This document shows, in pieces, positions 24,000 through 35,038 of a stretch of 64,000 nt of DNA; position 1 is the stretch's first letter, and the number at the start of each line of letters is the position of its first letter. This stretch comes from Rotaria macrura (Eukaryota > Rotifera > Eurotatoria > Philodinida > Philodinidae): assembly GCA_900239685.1 (NCBI GenBank), contig OENT01000019.1, positions 1 through 64,000 of the forward strand, in the 5' to 3' direction. The translations under genes were made by a program, and so were the position numbers. The notes beneath the pieces are model-generated. The model ran no database searches. It was not told the origin of the DNA and was given only the letters and a program-made list of their open reading frames with translations.

Positions 24000-26782
24000 C
24001 TAAAAAGAAAAATCACCATAGAAATCAATGAACTGTTGAATAAAAATGAAATAGAAGAAGAAAAAAAAGAATTCTATTGTTAAATGTTTTGTTCAAATCG
24101 AAACGAAGTCATCATGTATGATGAGAATCGTTTGTTGTTGTTTATTTTATTTAAAGGGCATCGATCGTTCTTACTGATACATAATCAATATGTAACAACA
24201 TGGATATAGTCAACAAATATATAATAGAGGTCATTCGTTGTTTTGTTTAGTCGTTACGAGTATTATCTCCATATATGATATAATTATTGAGTTAAGCGAC
24301 AAGGTCTAATAGTAGATTTTTTTCTAATTAATCTTAGACATTATGTGTCATACGACTTATGATGAACAGAAGGTAGATCAGAAAAACATGTTCTTCGATA
24401 TCTTCAGAAAAATATATGAAAATCATCTTTATTCAAGGATCAAACACTAATGATGCTCCTACTTAATAGGATTGTTTCCACGATTCATCGATCCAATGGA
24501 TTATCAACACCCAATAGATCAATATCAGTAGTTGATTACATGCACTTAAGTAGATCTATATCTGTGTATCTATCAGATAATCGCTTTCTAAGTTTCAGTT
24601 GCATAGTTTGTGTTGTCTGCATTTAAGAGTAGCCCCTCCACTTCCCTTCCCGTGGTTTCTAAAGAATTGTGACACTTTCGTGCTGGATAAATCTTGTCCG
24701 ATACATCAAAAATTTCCAGACTGTTGTCTTCTATGAGAGATGGAAGTTGCAATCGGTAAACATGGTCCTACTTTTCGTCCCTGTTTTTCCAAAGTGCTGT
24801 GCTTGATCGAATTGAAAATTATTCTATAGATACTGAACACTGTTTGGAGCGGAAATTTCGTGGATTTCCTTACAGTTTTGATCTTTCAATAAAAATGACA
24901 AAATACTGGATGTAATTTGAAAAACTTCATTGATTTTCATTGGTGTAGTTTTTGTGAAAACTGTCAAAAATCACCGAAGTCAAAATTCTTTTAAATAAAA
25001 AGTTTCAGTTCGATCCCTCTTACCGTGGCGGAGAAACGACGGTGAATCAATACTTTTTTCGTTATAAATTTGATTTTGAGAAAAATACAGAACAAAAGTC
25101 TATGTCTAGTTTTCCCTTCGACAGGGGAGATCTCAAAAATCGTTCTTGTCCATGTTGTCATATGAAGAATTCTTTTTTTCAGATCGATAGAAGACACTTC
25201 AAACCGTATGAAACAATGAAAACCAAACAATCAGAAAAAAATGCTTTTTTTGCATCTGGAAGTGGGTGGATAGTTTGTAGGAAAAAAAATCTTTTTTCGT
25301 ATAGTTGTGATTTTTTAATCGAATTTTCATAATTACCAAAATTGCTTCTACTAATCATTAATAATTTCATTCTAGTTTGTCTATAGTTCAAAGTTTTGAT
25401 CAGCTTGAGTGATCTGATATTGACCAGATAAATGTCTTGATTTTCCAGTACTCTAAGAAAATGCCTCCTAGAAGCTGAAGGTTTGTTTATCATCCCTAAT
25501 ATAATGCGTACTGTTTATCGCGGTTGTCTGTCAATTATAAACTTGAGAGCAATATTTGTTTGGACTATAGTGAAAGTAAGAAAGACGACACCACTCTTCA
25601 TAGAGTATGTAGTCAATTTTATTTTGCAACATAGCACTATCAATCTTATGAATTATTCTATTTGAATTGACATGAGATATTAGACATTCATGCTTGCTAT
25701 CTCGTATGCATCGACGAATTCTCATGCATATGATTTCAATAAAATATTGAAGAAGTTCGAAAAATACTGCTTTGTAAACAAGAAATTTATTGGAAATGGT
25801 CTTCTTTGAAGTAGATAACAAGCAATAAAAGCTGAGTTCTATATATTGTTTAAATGATTGACAGCACAAGTGCAAAGTTAACGATTGCAATAGTCGAAGG
25901 TTGAATACAAATCTAACCAAACAGCAGTGTGCATGATGAATCTAAAGATAATCTGTTGTTCGAAATTTTATTTTCTCTTCATACAAAGCTGCAATATGGA
26001 AAACTAATTATCATCTATTAAATGAGATTTTCATTGAAGCTGTCGCCAATAGTCAGATTTCTTTCGTTATTTATAATGAAGAGGAAGAAGTAGAACTCAA
26101 CAAAACATTGTTATATCAGTTTTTTAACTATCCTGTCGATTATATCACTCTGAGATAATACAAGAAGGTTTTTATGACATTTATTAATTTGCAAAAAAAA
26201 ACCATTAAGTGGAGTTTCCACCATAATCTAATTATAAAAATAGACTGATACACTTCATATCTAGTACTCTTGATAATGCTTTATTGAACAACGAAATTGA
26301 CTAGATGTCATATTAGTAAAGTACATATATTTGTGTTCAGTATCTGCCATATAAAAATTATTCATGAATTCATCGTTAAAGACAACCCTGTGATAAGAAA
26401 ATTCTTTGTATACAAAAGAAAGTTTGTTTTTTTTTGTATTGAATTATATACGATAAAGAAACTTTGAACATAGCATTGACATGCTATTATTATTAATTGA
26501 ATAATTCAGAGTGATTCTTTAATTATAATCTTTGATAGGATGATTTATATAAGTAGATATATTATAAATACATACGTTCGATTGAATATTAATTCGAAGT
26601 AATTAAGAACAAATACGTCAATTCATTGTGAGTTGGTATCCTTGCGCAATCAATCGATAGTTTACAAAGAAGATATCTGAAAACATTGGATCAATCAGAT
26701 GAAAAGAAATATCGTATGTTTTTTATATTTCATGAATTCATATTTTTATCATTGACACTGTCATGTTGAACAACCAAAGATC
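24000..26782. other. Intergenic region between the Ras-like gene and PTRHD1
   Basis: 2.8 kb without a recognisable gene. The 24.6-25.3 kb part is less AT-rich and looks like a decayed interspersed repeat. A 129-codon minus-strand ORF (25920-25531) and overlapping shorter ORFs resemble no family I know; they could be chance or a decayed gene. Confidence 0.5.
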
Positions 26783-27154
26783 TTATCGATATAATTTATA
26801 TTTTGAAAAAAAATGTTCAATATCTTTCTTATAATAAGGTTTAACAGCAATTGCGGTCGGAATATTTTCCGGTTGTTCAATCCATAAATAATGTTCAATA
26901 GAATTCTTCTTAAGTAAATCACTTAGTTCATTGATTTCATTTTCACTTCCGTCAATGCCGAGAACAATTTTATGCATACGTTCTAAATCATTTAAATAGG
27001 ATATTGTTAATTCATCATTTATTGTTTTATGTAAAATAGCACTAGATGCATGACATGCTTGAGCAATGATGGCACCATCATTGTAATTTTTCATTTTTTT
27101 AAGATCACGTCTTAATAAAATATATTGAGCTAAAATATTCATTGGCGCAGCCAT
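26783..27154 (-). CDS. PTRHD1: PTRHD1, peptidyl-tRNA hydrolase II-domain protein, 123 aa
   Basis: Small PTH2-fold protein related to archaeal/eukaryotic peptidyl-tRNA hydrolase 2; its biochemical role in animals is still unsettled. It matches PTRHD1 along its whole length: QYILLRRDLKK, GAIIAQACHASSA (the PTH2 signature), LERMHKIVLGIDG, NSIEHYLWIEQPENIPT, IAVKPYYK and a C-terminal KYKLYR. The 123 aa compare with about 140 in human. It is a single coding exon. The MAAP start at 27154 is chosen because the human protein also begins its conserved part with MAA. An in-frame MRI start lies nine bases upstream, and TTTTAG just before that suggests a 5' UTR intron. Confidence 0.88.
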   Translation of the reverse strand: MAAPMNILAQYILLRRDLKKMKNYNDGAIIAQACHASSAILHKTINDELTISYLNDLERMHKIVLGIDGSENEINELSDLLKKNSIEHYLWIEQPENIPTAIAVKPYYKKDIEHFFSKYKLYR

Positions 27155-27246
27155 TATTCTCATACAGCTAAAATAAATATAAACGATATGATAAACAATC
27201 AAAGGAAGATCATTTATTTTTATCTATATACAACTGATACGTCTTA

Positions 27247-27287
27247 TATGTATATATATATATATATATTTATTTATTTATTTATTT
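27247..27287. repeat. (TA)n-(TTTA)n microsatellite
   Basis: A TA run grades into TTTATTTATTTATT upstream of the PTRHD1 start. Confidence 0.85.
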
Positions 27288-28880
27288 GATTCAAAACGCA
27301 TAATCACAGCGGTGTAAGCACGAAAAAGAATGGGTTTAAAGTTCAACGTTTGTTTTTATTGTATTGACATTCGACGAATGTAACCACTCATTGGGAAAGA
27401 AAACATTACGTTCACTATGATGTTTAACAAGAAGTTCATTACGAAAATATGATATCGTCCTATTAAGACCATCGTTGAGCATAACCTAAAGAATTTCGAT
27501 TAGAATAATACTTGAATAATAGAAATTGAATGCATGTAATTTTGCAGAGGAAACCTTTATACATCAAAACGTAGCTACGGTTGAAAAGTAATTCAGATTA
27601 TAAATTGTTTAAAGTGATCTTCTTTCCGTAGAATCGACATTGTATATGATATTTTTCAGAATACAGTTTAATAATCTATGTACTATTTCGACAATAGCCT
27701 ATATTGTCTTTGTCAGGCTCTGCCATACTGGAATGCTAATGAGATTTAGGGCAGACAGACAAGAAAACTCTAAGATTATTTTTACAAAATAGTATCTTTT
27801 GTTTTATATATGAAAAATCATTTTTACATCTCAAGTACAAAGATTTATGGAAATTTCGTTGTTTTCTAAAGGCCTGTGTTTGTTTGTTTTTAATTATGTA
27901 CTTCGACAAATCTCCTTTGCTTTAGTGTAGACAAAAATTGTCGATGCAATTAACAAAATTTCAGCGGATAACTGTGACAAAAGAAAGAATGAAAGATAAA
28001 CAAGAACGCTTTGACTATATCACGATTTATTGATGCTAAGTAATTGTTCTATCGAATGATTACATCTGATTTTTTTCAACTATTGACAAACGAATCAAAA
28101 GGTCAACTGTTGTTGTAATAGGATAATTATTTTATCGATAATACAAGGTTTTCATTATGATTTTTTATGTCTTTGACGGTTATTTTTCCCTGTTGGCCTA
28201 TACTTCGCGTATAAATCGATTCAGAATATACATTTCGACATTCATACTTCCAATCAATATACAGATTACTCTGACATCAGATAATTTAAAATTATGCATC
28301 CGATGTTTATATCTGTTTTATTGTTACTGCTTGGAAGTTCTGAGACTAAAAAGACAATTCGATAAATTAATAGATTCAGGCATTAATCATTAATACTAAA
28401 TAACGCTCGACTTAGACCCTGTTTCTAGCGAAGATTAATTATCATATGTATTTGGTTTTTTTTAAAGTTAAGGACATAATACAAGTAACGTTCATCAACA
28501 TCGAAAGTCGATTCACTGGACCCAAGACTGATAGGAGTTACGACTGAACATAGCTCAACTGGAGAGAAAATTAGTTGTTTGTGTCAGAATCTGATCCTGA
28601 CGTTTCAAAGAAACGAACGGATAAGTTCATAGGAGACACGGATGGAGTCAAATAAGTAAAAACGGGGCAAGAACAAGGCGAAAATGAAAATGTTCCAATG
28701 AAAATAAATGAGAAACAACACAAAGACAAAGCGAGACACGAAGAGGAGCAGCAGCCAAACTGGGGCTTTGGAATGAGAGCAGAGACCTCAAGTTCTCTAG
28801 TAGATCAGAAACGTGTTCCAAAAATCATGTCAGGGGGCTCGAAGGCTTTCACAGGTGGGGAGCAGGAGTGCTACGAACCC

Positions 28881-28925
28881 GAACTTTTGTATAGGGTTCG
28901 GAGACCGGACCCTATACAAAAGTTC
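28881..28925. other. 20-bp stem hairpin with 5-nt loop
   Basis: Left arm GAACTTTTGTATAGGGT (28881-28897) pairs perfectly with ACCCTATACAAAAGTTC (28909-28925). The pairing extends inward by T-G, C-G and G-C, leaving the loop GAGAC. It is a strong, nearly perfect inverted repeat inside the GC-rich island. Whether it works as RNA or DNA is unknown. Confidence 0.85.
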
Positions 28926-29108
28926 AGACTCGTTGCATGCCTAGTGGGGAGGGGGCTGGCTAGGTCTCACCTAACTACTAACTCGCCTGATTCAGGGATT
29001 TTACGATGGCAGCCTCAACTTCTATAGGGGCTACATCCTGCTTGGGCTCCATCACTGGGAGGGAGTTATTTGGCGTTCCCTTCCATGAATTCAAACATCG
29101 TAGGCACC

Positions 29109-29234
29109 ATAAAAATGGCCACTTGTGCCATAAAAATGGTCGTGTTTGCCACAGAAATGGTCATTTGGGCCATAGAAATGGTCACGTTTGCCCTAAAAAT
29201 GATCAGTTGTGCCATAGAATTGGTCATTTGGGCC
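29109..29234. repeat. 21-bp minisatellite, 6 units
   Basis: Six consecutive 21-bp units with no length variation, consensus roughly ATARAAATGGTCAYTTGKGCC. Because 21 is a multiple of three, plus frames encode heptads: one alternates Met/Ile/Val/Ala hydrophobics, another repeats His/Cys with Asn-Gly. Coding use is unproven. Confidence 0.9.
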
Positions 29235-29261
29235 ATAGTAGTGCTTCTTTCATTGGTTGTT

Positions 29262-29294
29262 ACAGACAGACAAACGGACGGACAGACAGACACA
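29262..29294. repeat. (ACAG/ACGG)n tetranucleotide tail
   Basis: ACAGACAGAC, then AAACGGACGG, then ACAGACAGACAC: an impure tetranucleotide array that closes the GC-rich island on its right side. Confidence 0.85.
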
Positions 29295-29715
29295 GATGAA
29301 TTCTCATTTCAAGACCATATCCTTTCAGTCTTGGGAACCTTGACCCTTTTTCATTTCTTAATTTTCTATCTGTTAATTTAGAAGTCCAGAAAAGGTTTTA
29401 GTTAACTATAGGTGAAATACATTTTAATTTCACGAACACGAAATTGAAACTATTGCTCCAAGTAGCCTAATAGAAAATCTCACAAGAAGACAATGAAAGA
29501 GTGTCCAATTTTATACATACCATTAGATTACTTTCTACTAGTTTGATTCTATATGATTTAGATTGATGTATACAGGGGTTTATAACGAAAACTGTGCTAT
29601 CCAGAATTTATCTTCATCAGTTGAAGTTTCTCCTCTATTATGAAAGAAACTTTGATCATAGAACTATGATTGTATAGAAGGTTTCATTTTCTGCCGTTCT
29701 TCATACATCCCGTGC

Positions 29716-31450
29716 TCAGGTCAACATTCTCTTTACTTTTGGTTCCCAATTAAGCCATGATTTCGCTAATGTTATATCAGGTCGTCGTTGTTGTGGATCA
29801 TCAACAACAGATTCTTTGTAAACAAGTGGACCTTGTGATCCTGAAAAAAAGAAATCGAATACGATTAGAAGATCATATTTGTGGTTCAGAACATGACAAT
29901 TTTAACTTACCAACAAGATCTTTTATTTTCAAAGCAAACTGTTCAATTGTGTATTCATCGGGATTGCCAATATTCATCGGCATCGAATAATTACTATTCA
30001 TCAAAGCAATAAGACCATCAACAAGATCACTAACATATTGAAATGAACGTGTTTGTTTACCACTACCATAAACCTATACGAATATAAAACATGAGAAAAT
30101 TCTCTTGCAAAACAAATCAAAGAAGTATCATCTATAACTGTAATAGGTTCATTTTGAAGTGCTTGTAAAATAAAATTGCTAACAACCCGTCCGTCATTCA
30201 TATGCATACGTGGACCGTATGTATTAAATATTCGTGCTACGCGAATACTAATTCCTTCCTGGAATAAAAAAATACGTAACACATTAGTACTGTTTCTATT
30301 GAACTCTGAATCATAAAAAACAAACCTGTTTAGCATACGCATAACACATAGATTCAGCAACTCGTTTTGATTCATCATAACAAGATCTTGGTCCAAAAGG
30401 ATTAACATTACCAAAATATGTTTCCTTTTGTGGATGAACCTCAGGATCACCGTAGACTTCACTGGTTGAAGCAAACAATAAGCGAGCACGAACACGTCGT
30501 GCCAAACCTTATGTAATAGAAATCATTTTATTGTGAATCTCAAAAACACAAATAACTTTTAAGATTTACCTAGCATATTAATAGTACCAATTGAATTAAC
30601 TTTGATTGTTTTAACTGGATTATACATATAATGTGGCGGTGAAGCAGGTGATGCCAAATGATAGATTTGATCAACTAAAAATAAAAACAAACACAAGTAG
30701 AAAATTCGTTTATTTGCTTTTTCATAATTTCGTTTCGTATTCTTACCTTCAATATAAAGTGGGTTGACTATATCATGATTAATTAATTCAAAATTTTCAT
30801 GGCCAATCCAATGCTCAATATTACGCTTACGACCCGTAAAAAAATTATCGGCAACAATGACTTCATGCCCTTGTAACATTAGTTTATCGACAAGATGTGA
30901 ACCCACAAAACTATTGTGATCAAAAAAAAAACAAACAAGGCTCGTTCAGCCTTTAAAATATGAAGTCATTTATACCCAGCTCCACCACTAACCTACGAAA
31001 AATTTTTCTTGAAAACAATCACACAAACATAAAAAAGCTATTTATACTCACAAGAATTCGTTTACGATCTTTATATGTTAGAAATGTTACTTCAGCATAT
31101 TTTTGTTGTCTATTAGTACAAATGAAAATGTTTTCAATTCTTGTTAGCTTTGTTTTTAATCGTTGATTTACCGAGATTCCAATGCGTGTATTCGTTTTTC
31201 TAACTCTAAAAGTGTATCTCCTTGACCATTTACAATTTGAATAATGCTATAATGTAAATTTAAAGTAACAAGTCGAAATATTAATTATCATGATTAAACA
31301 AACAAAAAGAACTACAATATCTTACAATATAAAAGTTAAAGTTATTAATTTAACTGAAATGCGATCTAAATTAATTCAAATGAGAAATTTTCTTTCGTTA
31401 GCTTCATGATAATATTCAAGCATATATTTACTGTAATTCGTACGGATCAT
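29716..31450 (-). CDS. UXS1: UDP-glucuronic acid decarboxylase (UDP-xylose synthase), 355 aa
   Basis: Converts UDP-glucuronate to UDP-xylose for proteoglycan and O-glycan synthesis; a type II membrane enzyme of the Golgi/ER. Eleven exons: 31450-31432, 31365-31326, 31246-31172, 31109-31052, 30992-30976, 30910-30747, 30674-30570, 30507-30326, 30258-30139, 30073-29911, 29840-29716 (1068 nt). A short cytosolic leader (MIRTNYNR) and one membrane segment ([14 protein letters not shown]) are followed by a coiled stem, then [19 protein letters not shown] (NAD-binding GxxGxxG), [40 protein letters not shown], and the catalytic YxxxK in [41 protein letters not shown] and [10 protein letters not shown] also match. 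It ends [12 protein letters not shown], lacking about 40 C-terminal residues of the human enzyme (420 aa). The catalytic set is complete. Confidence 0.94.
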
Positions 31451-31790
31451 TTCTGTATCACAATACAATCAAATCATTAGAGATACGCCAAATGAAGTAT
31501 TCATGTAGAAATAAAACATGACTAGTAAAACCAATCAAGCAAATAGAAAATCACGTTTTCTATGCTCTGATGGTTATCGTAATACATCGATATACAGGTG
31601 TACATAGTATATGTATTACAACTTCGTATACATTTCTATTGGCTTATGTCGATGAGCAATCATTTTCCTGTATGATCTATATTATTATGTAATAGATGGA
31701 ACCGATGATTGAATCATCTCTATTCATCTCATTGGTATCTCACAATACCAGTTTGTTTTGTTTACATTGACATATTGCTATCGGACCAGA

Positions 31791-31879
31791 CATCTCCATG
31801 GTAATAAGTCAAACGCTCGGCACTGTCGATTCTTTTCTTATTGACAGTAGCGACCTTTCGGCTTGTTGCCATGGAGATG
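31791..31879. other. Nested inverted repeat upstream of UXS1
   Basis: CATCTCCATGGTAATAAG (31791-31808) and CTTGTTGCCATGGAGATG (31862-31879) form 18-nt inverted arms with two mismatches. Inside lies a second perfect pair, ACTGTC (31822-31827) and GACAGT (31843-31848). It is about 340 bp upstream of the UXS1 start codon and could be a promoter element or a small foldback repeat. Confidence 0.6.
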
Positions 31880-32689
31880 CCCATTGCTGCTTTGTTAAAA
31901 GATAGTTGTCTTAACTAACTCAAATTTGAGTGAGTTTCTATTATTTTACAATAATATATAAGACTATTATAAATTGGTATGAATAAAAAAACAAGATTAC
32001 CGGATTATTTGAGCTATTTGCCAGTCGAGTTAATTCTCAAGATTTTGAAAGATAGTCAATCATTCGACACTAACATTTTTGTCTCGAAGACAAGCAGCTT
32101 CGTGTGATGGTATCTCTTAGTTATTTTCGCTTTCAACTCGATTTCAGTTGTTGAAAAAAGATTTTAATATATTCTGCTGCCGATTATCTTCTACACCGTT
32201 TCACACTGTTTCAGAATTATTTTCAAATAGAAAAATGGAAACAATAGCTAACAAAATCGATTGTTTTTTCTTGCAAGCTTACGTCATTCATAATACATTT
32301 TCTAACTTACGTTCACTTCGCTTTTCTCGTATTCAACTGAAAATCACGTGAAATGACTCGTGTCGTTCACTTCACTTTCTGTCCATTCGGTCGATATGTT
32401 TTTCATCGAAGATACGGAAAAGTTGACTTTAAATTTATTAAACTATTTACTATTTATATCACCATCACTGAAGTATCTTTGTCTATACAGGATTAACTTT
32501 TAAAATATTCCTCATTTCAATCTTAGTGAACAACAAACTTCTTGACTTGAACATTTTTTTTCTAGAGAAAATATGTATTAATCTTTATCATTTATCCACG
32601 GAAAAAAAAGTGTTCGAAAGAATCGCTGTGTTGTACGAACGCATAACTGGTCGGACTACCGTTATATTAAAAAATCCCTTAAAGCCGTG

Positions 32690-33485
32690 GTTTTGATAAA
32701 CGTTGCTCACCACGGTTTTCCCGGCGCACTAGAGGGAATTGACGGGAACCCGAAAATTGCGCACGACGAAAGTTGCGCACGAAGTGTGAAACGTTATCAA
32801 ATATTTAACGAAAAAAATTTTATTAGTTTTATTTTATTTTTTAAATCATGTATTGAAACATATAGACTTATGAACAGAGAAAAAATAGACACATAAACTA
32901 TCGTGATCATAGTGATTATATTGTTATAATGGATATTTTTAATGAGGATATCTAATTTAGAGTAATATAATGTGCTAAAGCCGTGATTTGATCAATAATG
33001 TTGCTGTGAGAATTCGAGACGAGATTTTGTAAACGGTTGTCAAGATGTTGACATTTTTTTTTCTTTGAAACAGGTTCACCAACATTAACGGTCGACCTTT
33101 CTCTGTTGTAGTAAAGTGAACAGCAGTAGACATGATAGAATAATATAGAGAATAATCAGTTCTGTTAGTTCGATCTCTTGTGTGTTCTTTTATAGAGAAC
33201 ATTTTGTTCTCAAAATCAGCTTAACTTAATTGCGACAAAGTATCAAACGGATCAATTATTGATTGATCAAAAATCGTTAGTCATTTGACAGGATAATCAT
33301 CTCTACCTATTATACATCTTTCGCCATAATTCATATTCAATTTCGATTAAAAATGCTCTAATGTTTCCCTGTATCTTGTGTTGTTTTGATTATTTTCTAC
33401 CACGAAACAAAAGTTAAATATCTCGTGCGCATCTTTCCGTGCGCAACTGTCGTCGTGCGCACTTTTCGTAGACCCGAATTGGCTC
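32690..33485. mobile_element. Candidate non-autonomous inverted-repeat DNA element
   Basis: The left segment with GTGCGCAC-type motifs at about 32735-32785 (TTGCGCACGACGAAAGTTGC) recurs inverted at about 33430-33480 (GCAACTGTCGTCGTGCGCAC). About 50 bp of the two ends can be aligned as inverted copies, roughly 650 bp apart. A related pair of direct motifs, AAAGCCGTGGTTTTGAT near 32681 and AAAGCCGTGATTTGAT near 32978, lies at and inside the left end. There is no long ORF between the ends. The internal ORFs are short and AT-rich, as in a MITE or foldback element. Exact ends and target-site duplication were not determined. Confidence 0.45.
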
Positions 33486-34349
33486 TTCTGGTATGCATAC
33501 CTTAACCTGTAACTTAAAGGTTTCATGTATGGTACCCTTGTAGAAGCAGTTCAAGTGAACTTTCTTGAGCTCTATTTTCGCAGTGTCTTTGTAGAATCAT
33601 ATGAATTATTCGTGTAATCATTGGAAATTTGATAGAAAAAGTGGTGCACGACATTTCGATTCTCTGTACACATTACTTCACAGTTCGATATGAACAGCGG
33701 TCTCTAACAGCAACACCTTGGCTACCGAAACCGTGGTTGCGTAAATGAAGAACACGATTTTTAAAACCGGGTTACCCAGCCGTGTAGCACAGTACGGTGT
33801 GGATACATGAAAACAAAGTGCAATTTCTTAAACTGTTACACCAACCACGATATAGAACATTGTAATTCCGCCACAGAAAATTGCAGCCCTTCAAGTTACA
33901 CCATGGTAGGTTGAAAGAACGGTAATAAACTGTACTTTTAACTTTTCGTGACTTTCTTTGAAGGTAAAATGAGTCTTTCACCATTCACCATATTAATTCT
34001 CTTTAAACAGTTTGCATTAAAAATCAGTCGGTTTTATTGATTTATTGAATATCTAATGCTGCGTTTTTGTGACTCCACATCAACCAATCCTAGAGAAAAA
34101 CTAATTGAAAAAAAAATAAGACCTGCCGAATTTTTAACAGTCGACGTGTGGAATTTCAAACTCGAAAATTTAAAAAACGAATTGAAAACTTTTCCATTCA
34201 GTTTGATTACGTGTCTCGTGATGCATCGACTTAAAATGAAAATGATAATCATAATGAACCGATGTATTTTTAGTTAATAGATATTTTTTAAATAAAATGA
34301 AAAGTCACCGTGCTTATGATAGAGAACACTGCGATTTATAAACCTGGTG

Positions 34350-34770
34350 ATAACTGCTAACCTCCCCCCCCCCTCGCAGAACCAAAGACCATGACCCTGT
34401 ATCCCGTCTTCACACATCATTACTTTCTGAGTGGCCTTCTATTGATGTTAAGTTTTAATCAATTATTAACTTTTTTTTAAATTAATATTTTGATAATTAG
34501 TTAATACAAAGTAATAACTTTAATTTAATTCTTTTGGTATTTTGAATGGAAAAATCCCCCTTTTTAATTAAAGTACACTGGAAATGGTAGAAAAGGAAGT
34601 GATTTTTTGAAAAAAATAGCAGAAAAGTCACAGAATTCAACTAATTATTAATTAAATTTAAAAAAATAATAATTTATATGTAATTAATTATTCCATTAGA
34701 GCATGGCCTTCTAATGTAGGGTGGCCTTGTATTTTGAGGGGGGGGGGGTTACAATGAAAACCGCTGTTAG
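34350..34770. mobile_element. Candidate element bounded by C-tract and G-tract
   Basis: TAACCTCCCCCCCCCC (C run 34364-34373) and GAGGGGGGGGGGGTTAC (G run 34738-34748) are inverted ends enclosing about 365 bp. The interior has short near-direct repeats (GTGGCCTTCTATTGATG and ATGGCCTTCTAATGTAGG) and TAATTAATTATT stretches. No ORF is present. The paired homopolymers at inverted ends look like a small mobile or foldback unit, but no target duplication is clear. Confidence 0.35.
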
Positions 34771-35038
34771 CGGCAGCACTCTACGAGTATACCACGCATT
34801 TTGTAAAAAGATTTTTCCATGGGTAGTCGTAATCTGCAGGAAACGATCACCCAGTGAAAAAAGTCAGATTATATTAGGGGTGTATATCATCGAATAAAAT
34901 TTTATTTCTTATTATTATTGTTATTATTATTTAATACACACGTTCAATAGGTAGAATTTATTTGAAATATATTAGAAACGGATAAGATAGTAATAAAAGA
35001 AAAAGAAAGAATATAAAAAAATTCAATTGAGAATAAAA

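Larger units (their letters stand above)
28540..29310. mobile_element. GC-rich composite island, possible retro- or tRNA-derived repeat
   Basis: About 770 bp whose base composition is clearly richer in G and C than the flanks, with abrupt edges. Reading left to right: an A-box-like TAGCTCAACTGG at 28551, a weak T-arm/B-box-like CGTTTCAAAGAAACG near 28601, a G-rich body, a 20-bp hairpin (28881-28925), a 21-bp minisatellite (29109-29234) and an (ACAG/ACGG)n tail (29262-29294). A pol III-like head plus a simple-repeat tail suggests a SINE-like or non-autonomous element, but it is long for a SINE and I see no target-site duplication. It sits between PTRHD1 and the 3' end of UXS1. Confidence 0.35.

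Noticed and set aside
25531..25920. 129-codon minus-strand ORF in intergenic DNA
   Set aside because: No recognisable domain, no splice partners of known homology, and long chance ORFs are expected here; kept only as a remark in the intergenic entry.
28565..28625. Hammerhead ribozyme in the GC-rich island
   Set aside because: I looked for the CTGANGA and GAAA core with stems and found no consistent arrangement.
29109..29234. CRISPR-like array
   Set aside because: Units are head-to-tail 21-bp repeats with no spacers, in a eukaryotic genome; it is a minisatellite.
28698..29381. Overlapping ORFs of 97-109 codons across the GC-rich island
   Set aside because: Overlapping frames through minisatellite and simple-repeat DNA with no homology; more likely a by-product of low AT content than genes.
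31786..31885. UXS1 first exon in the CCATGG inverted repeat
   Set aside because: The 19-nt exon at 31432-31450 gives a Met start, the right phase and a normal type II anchor.
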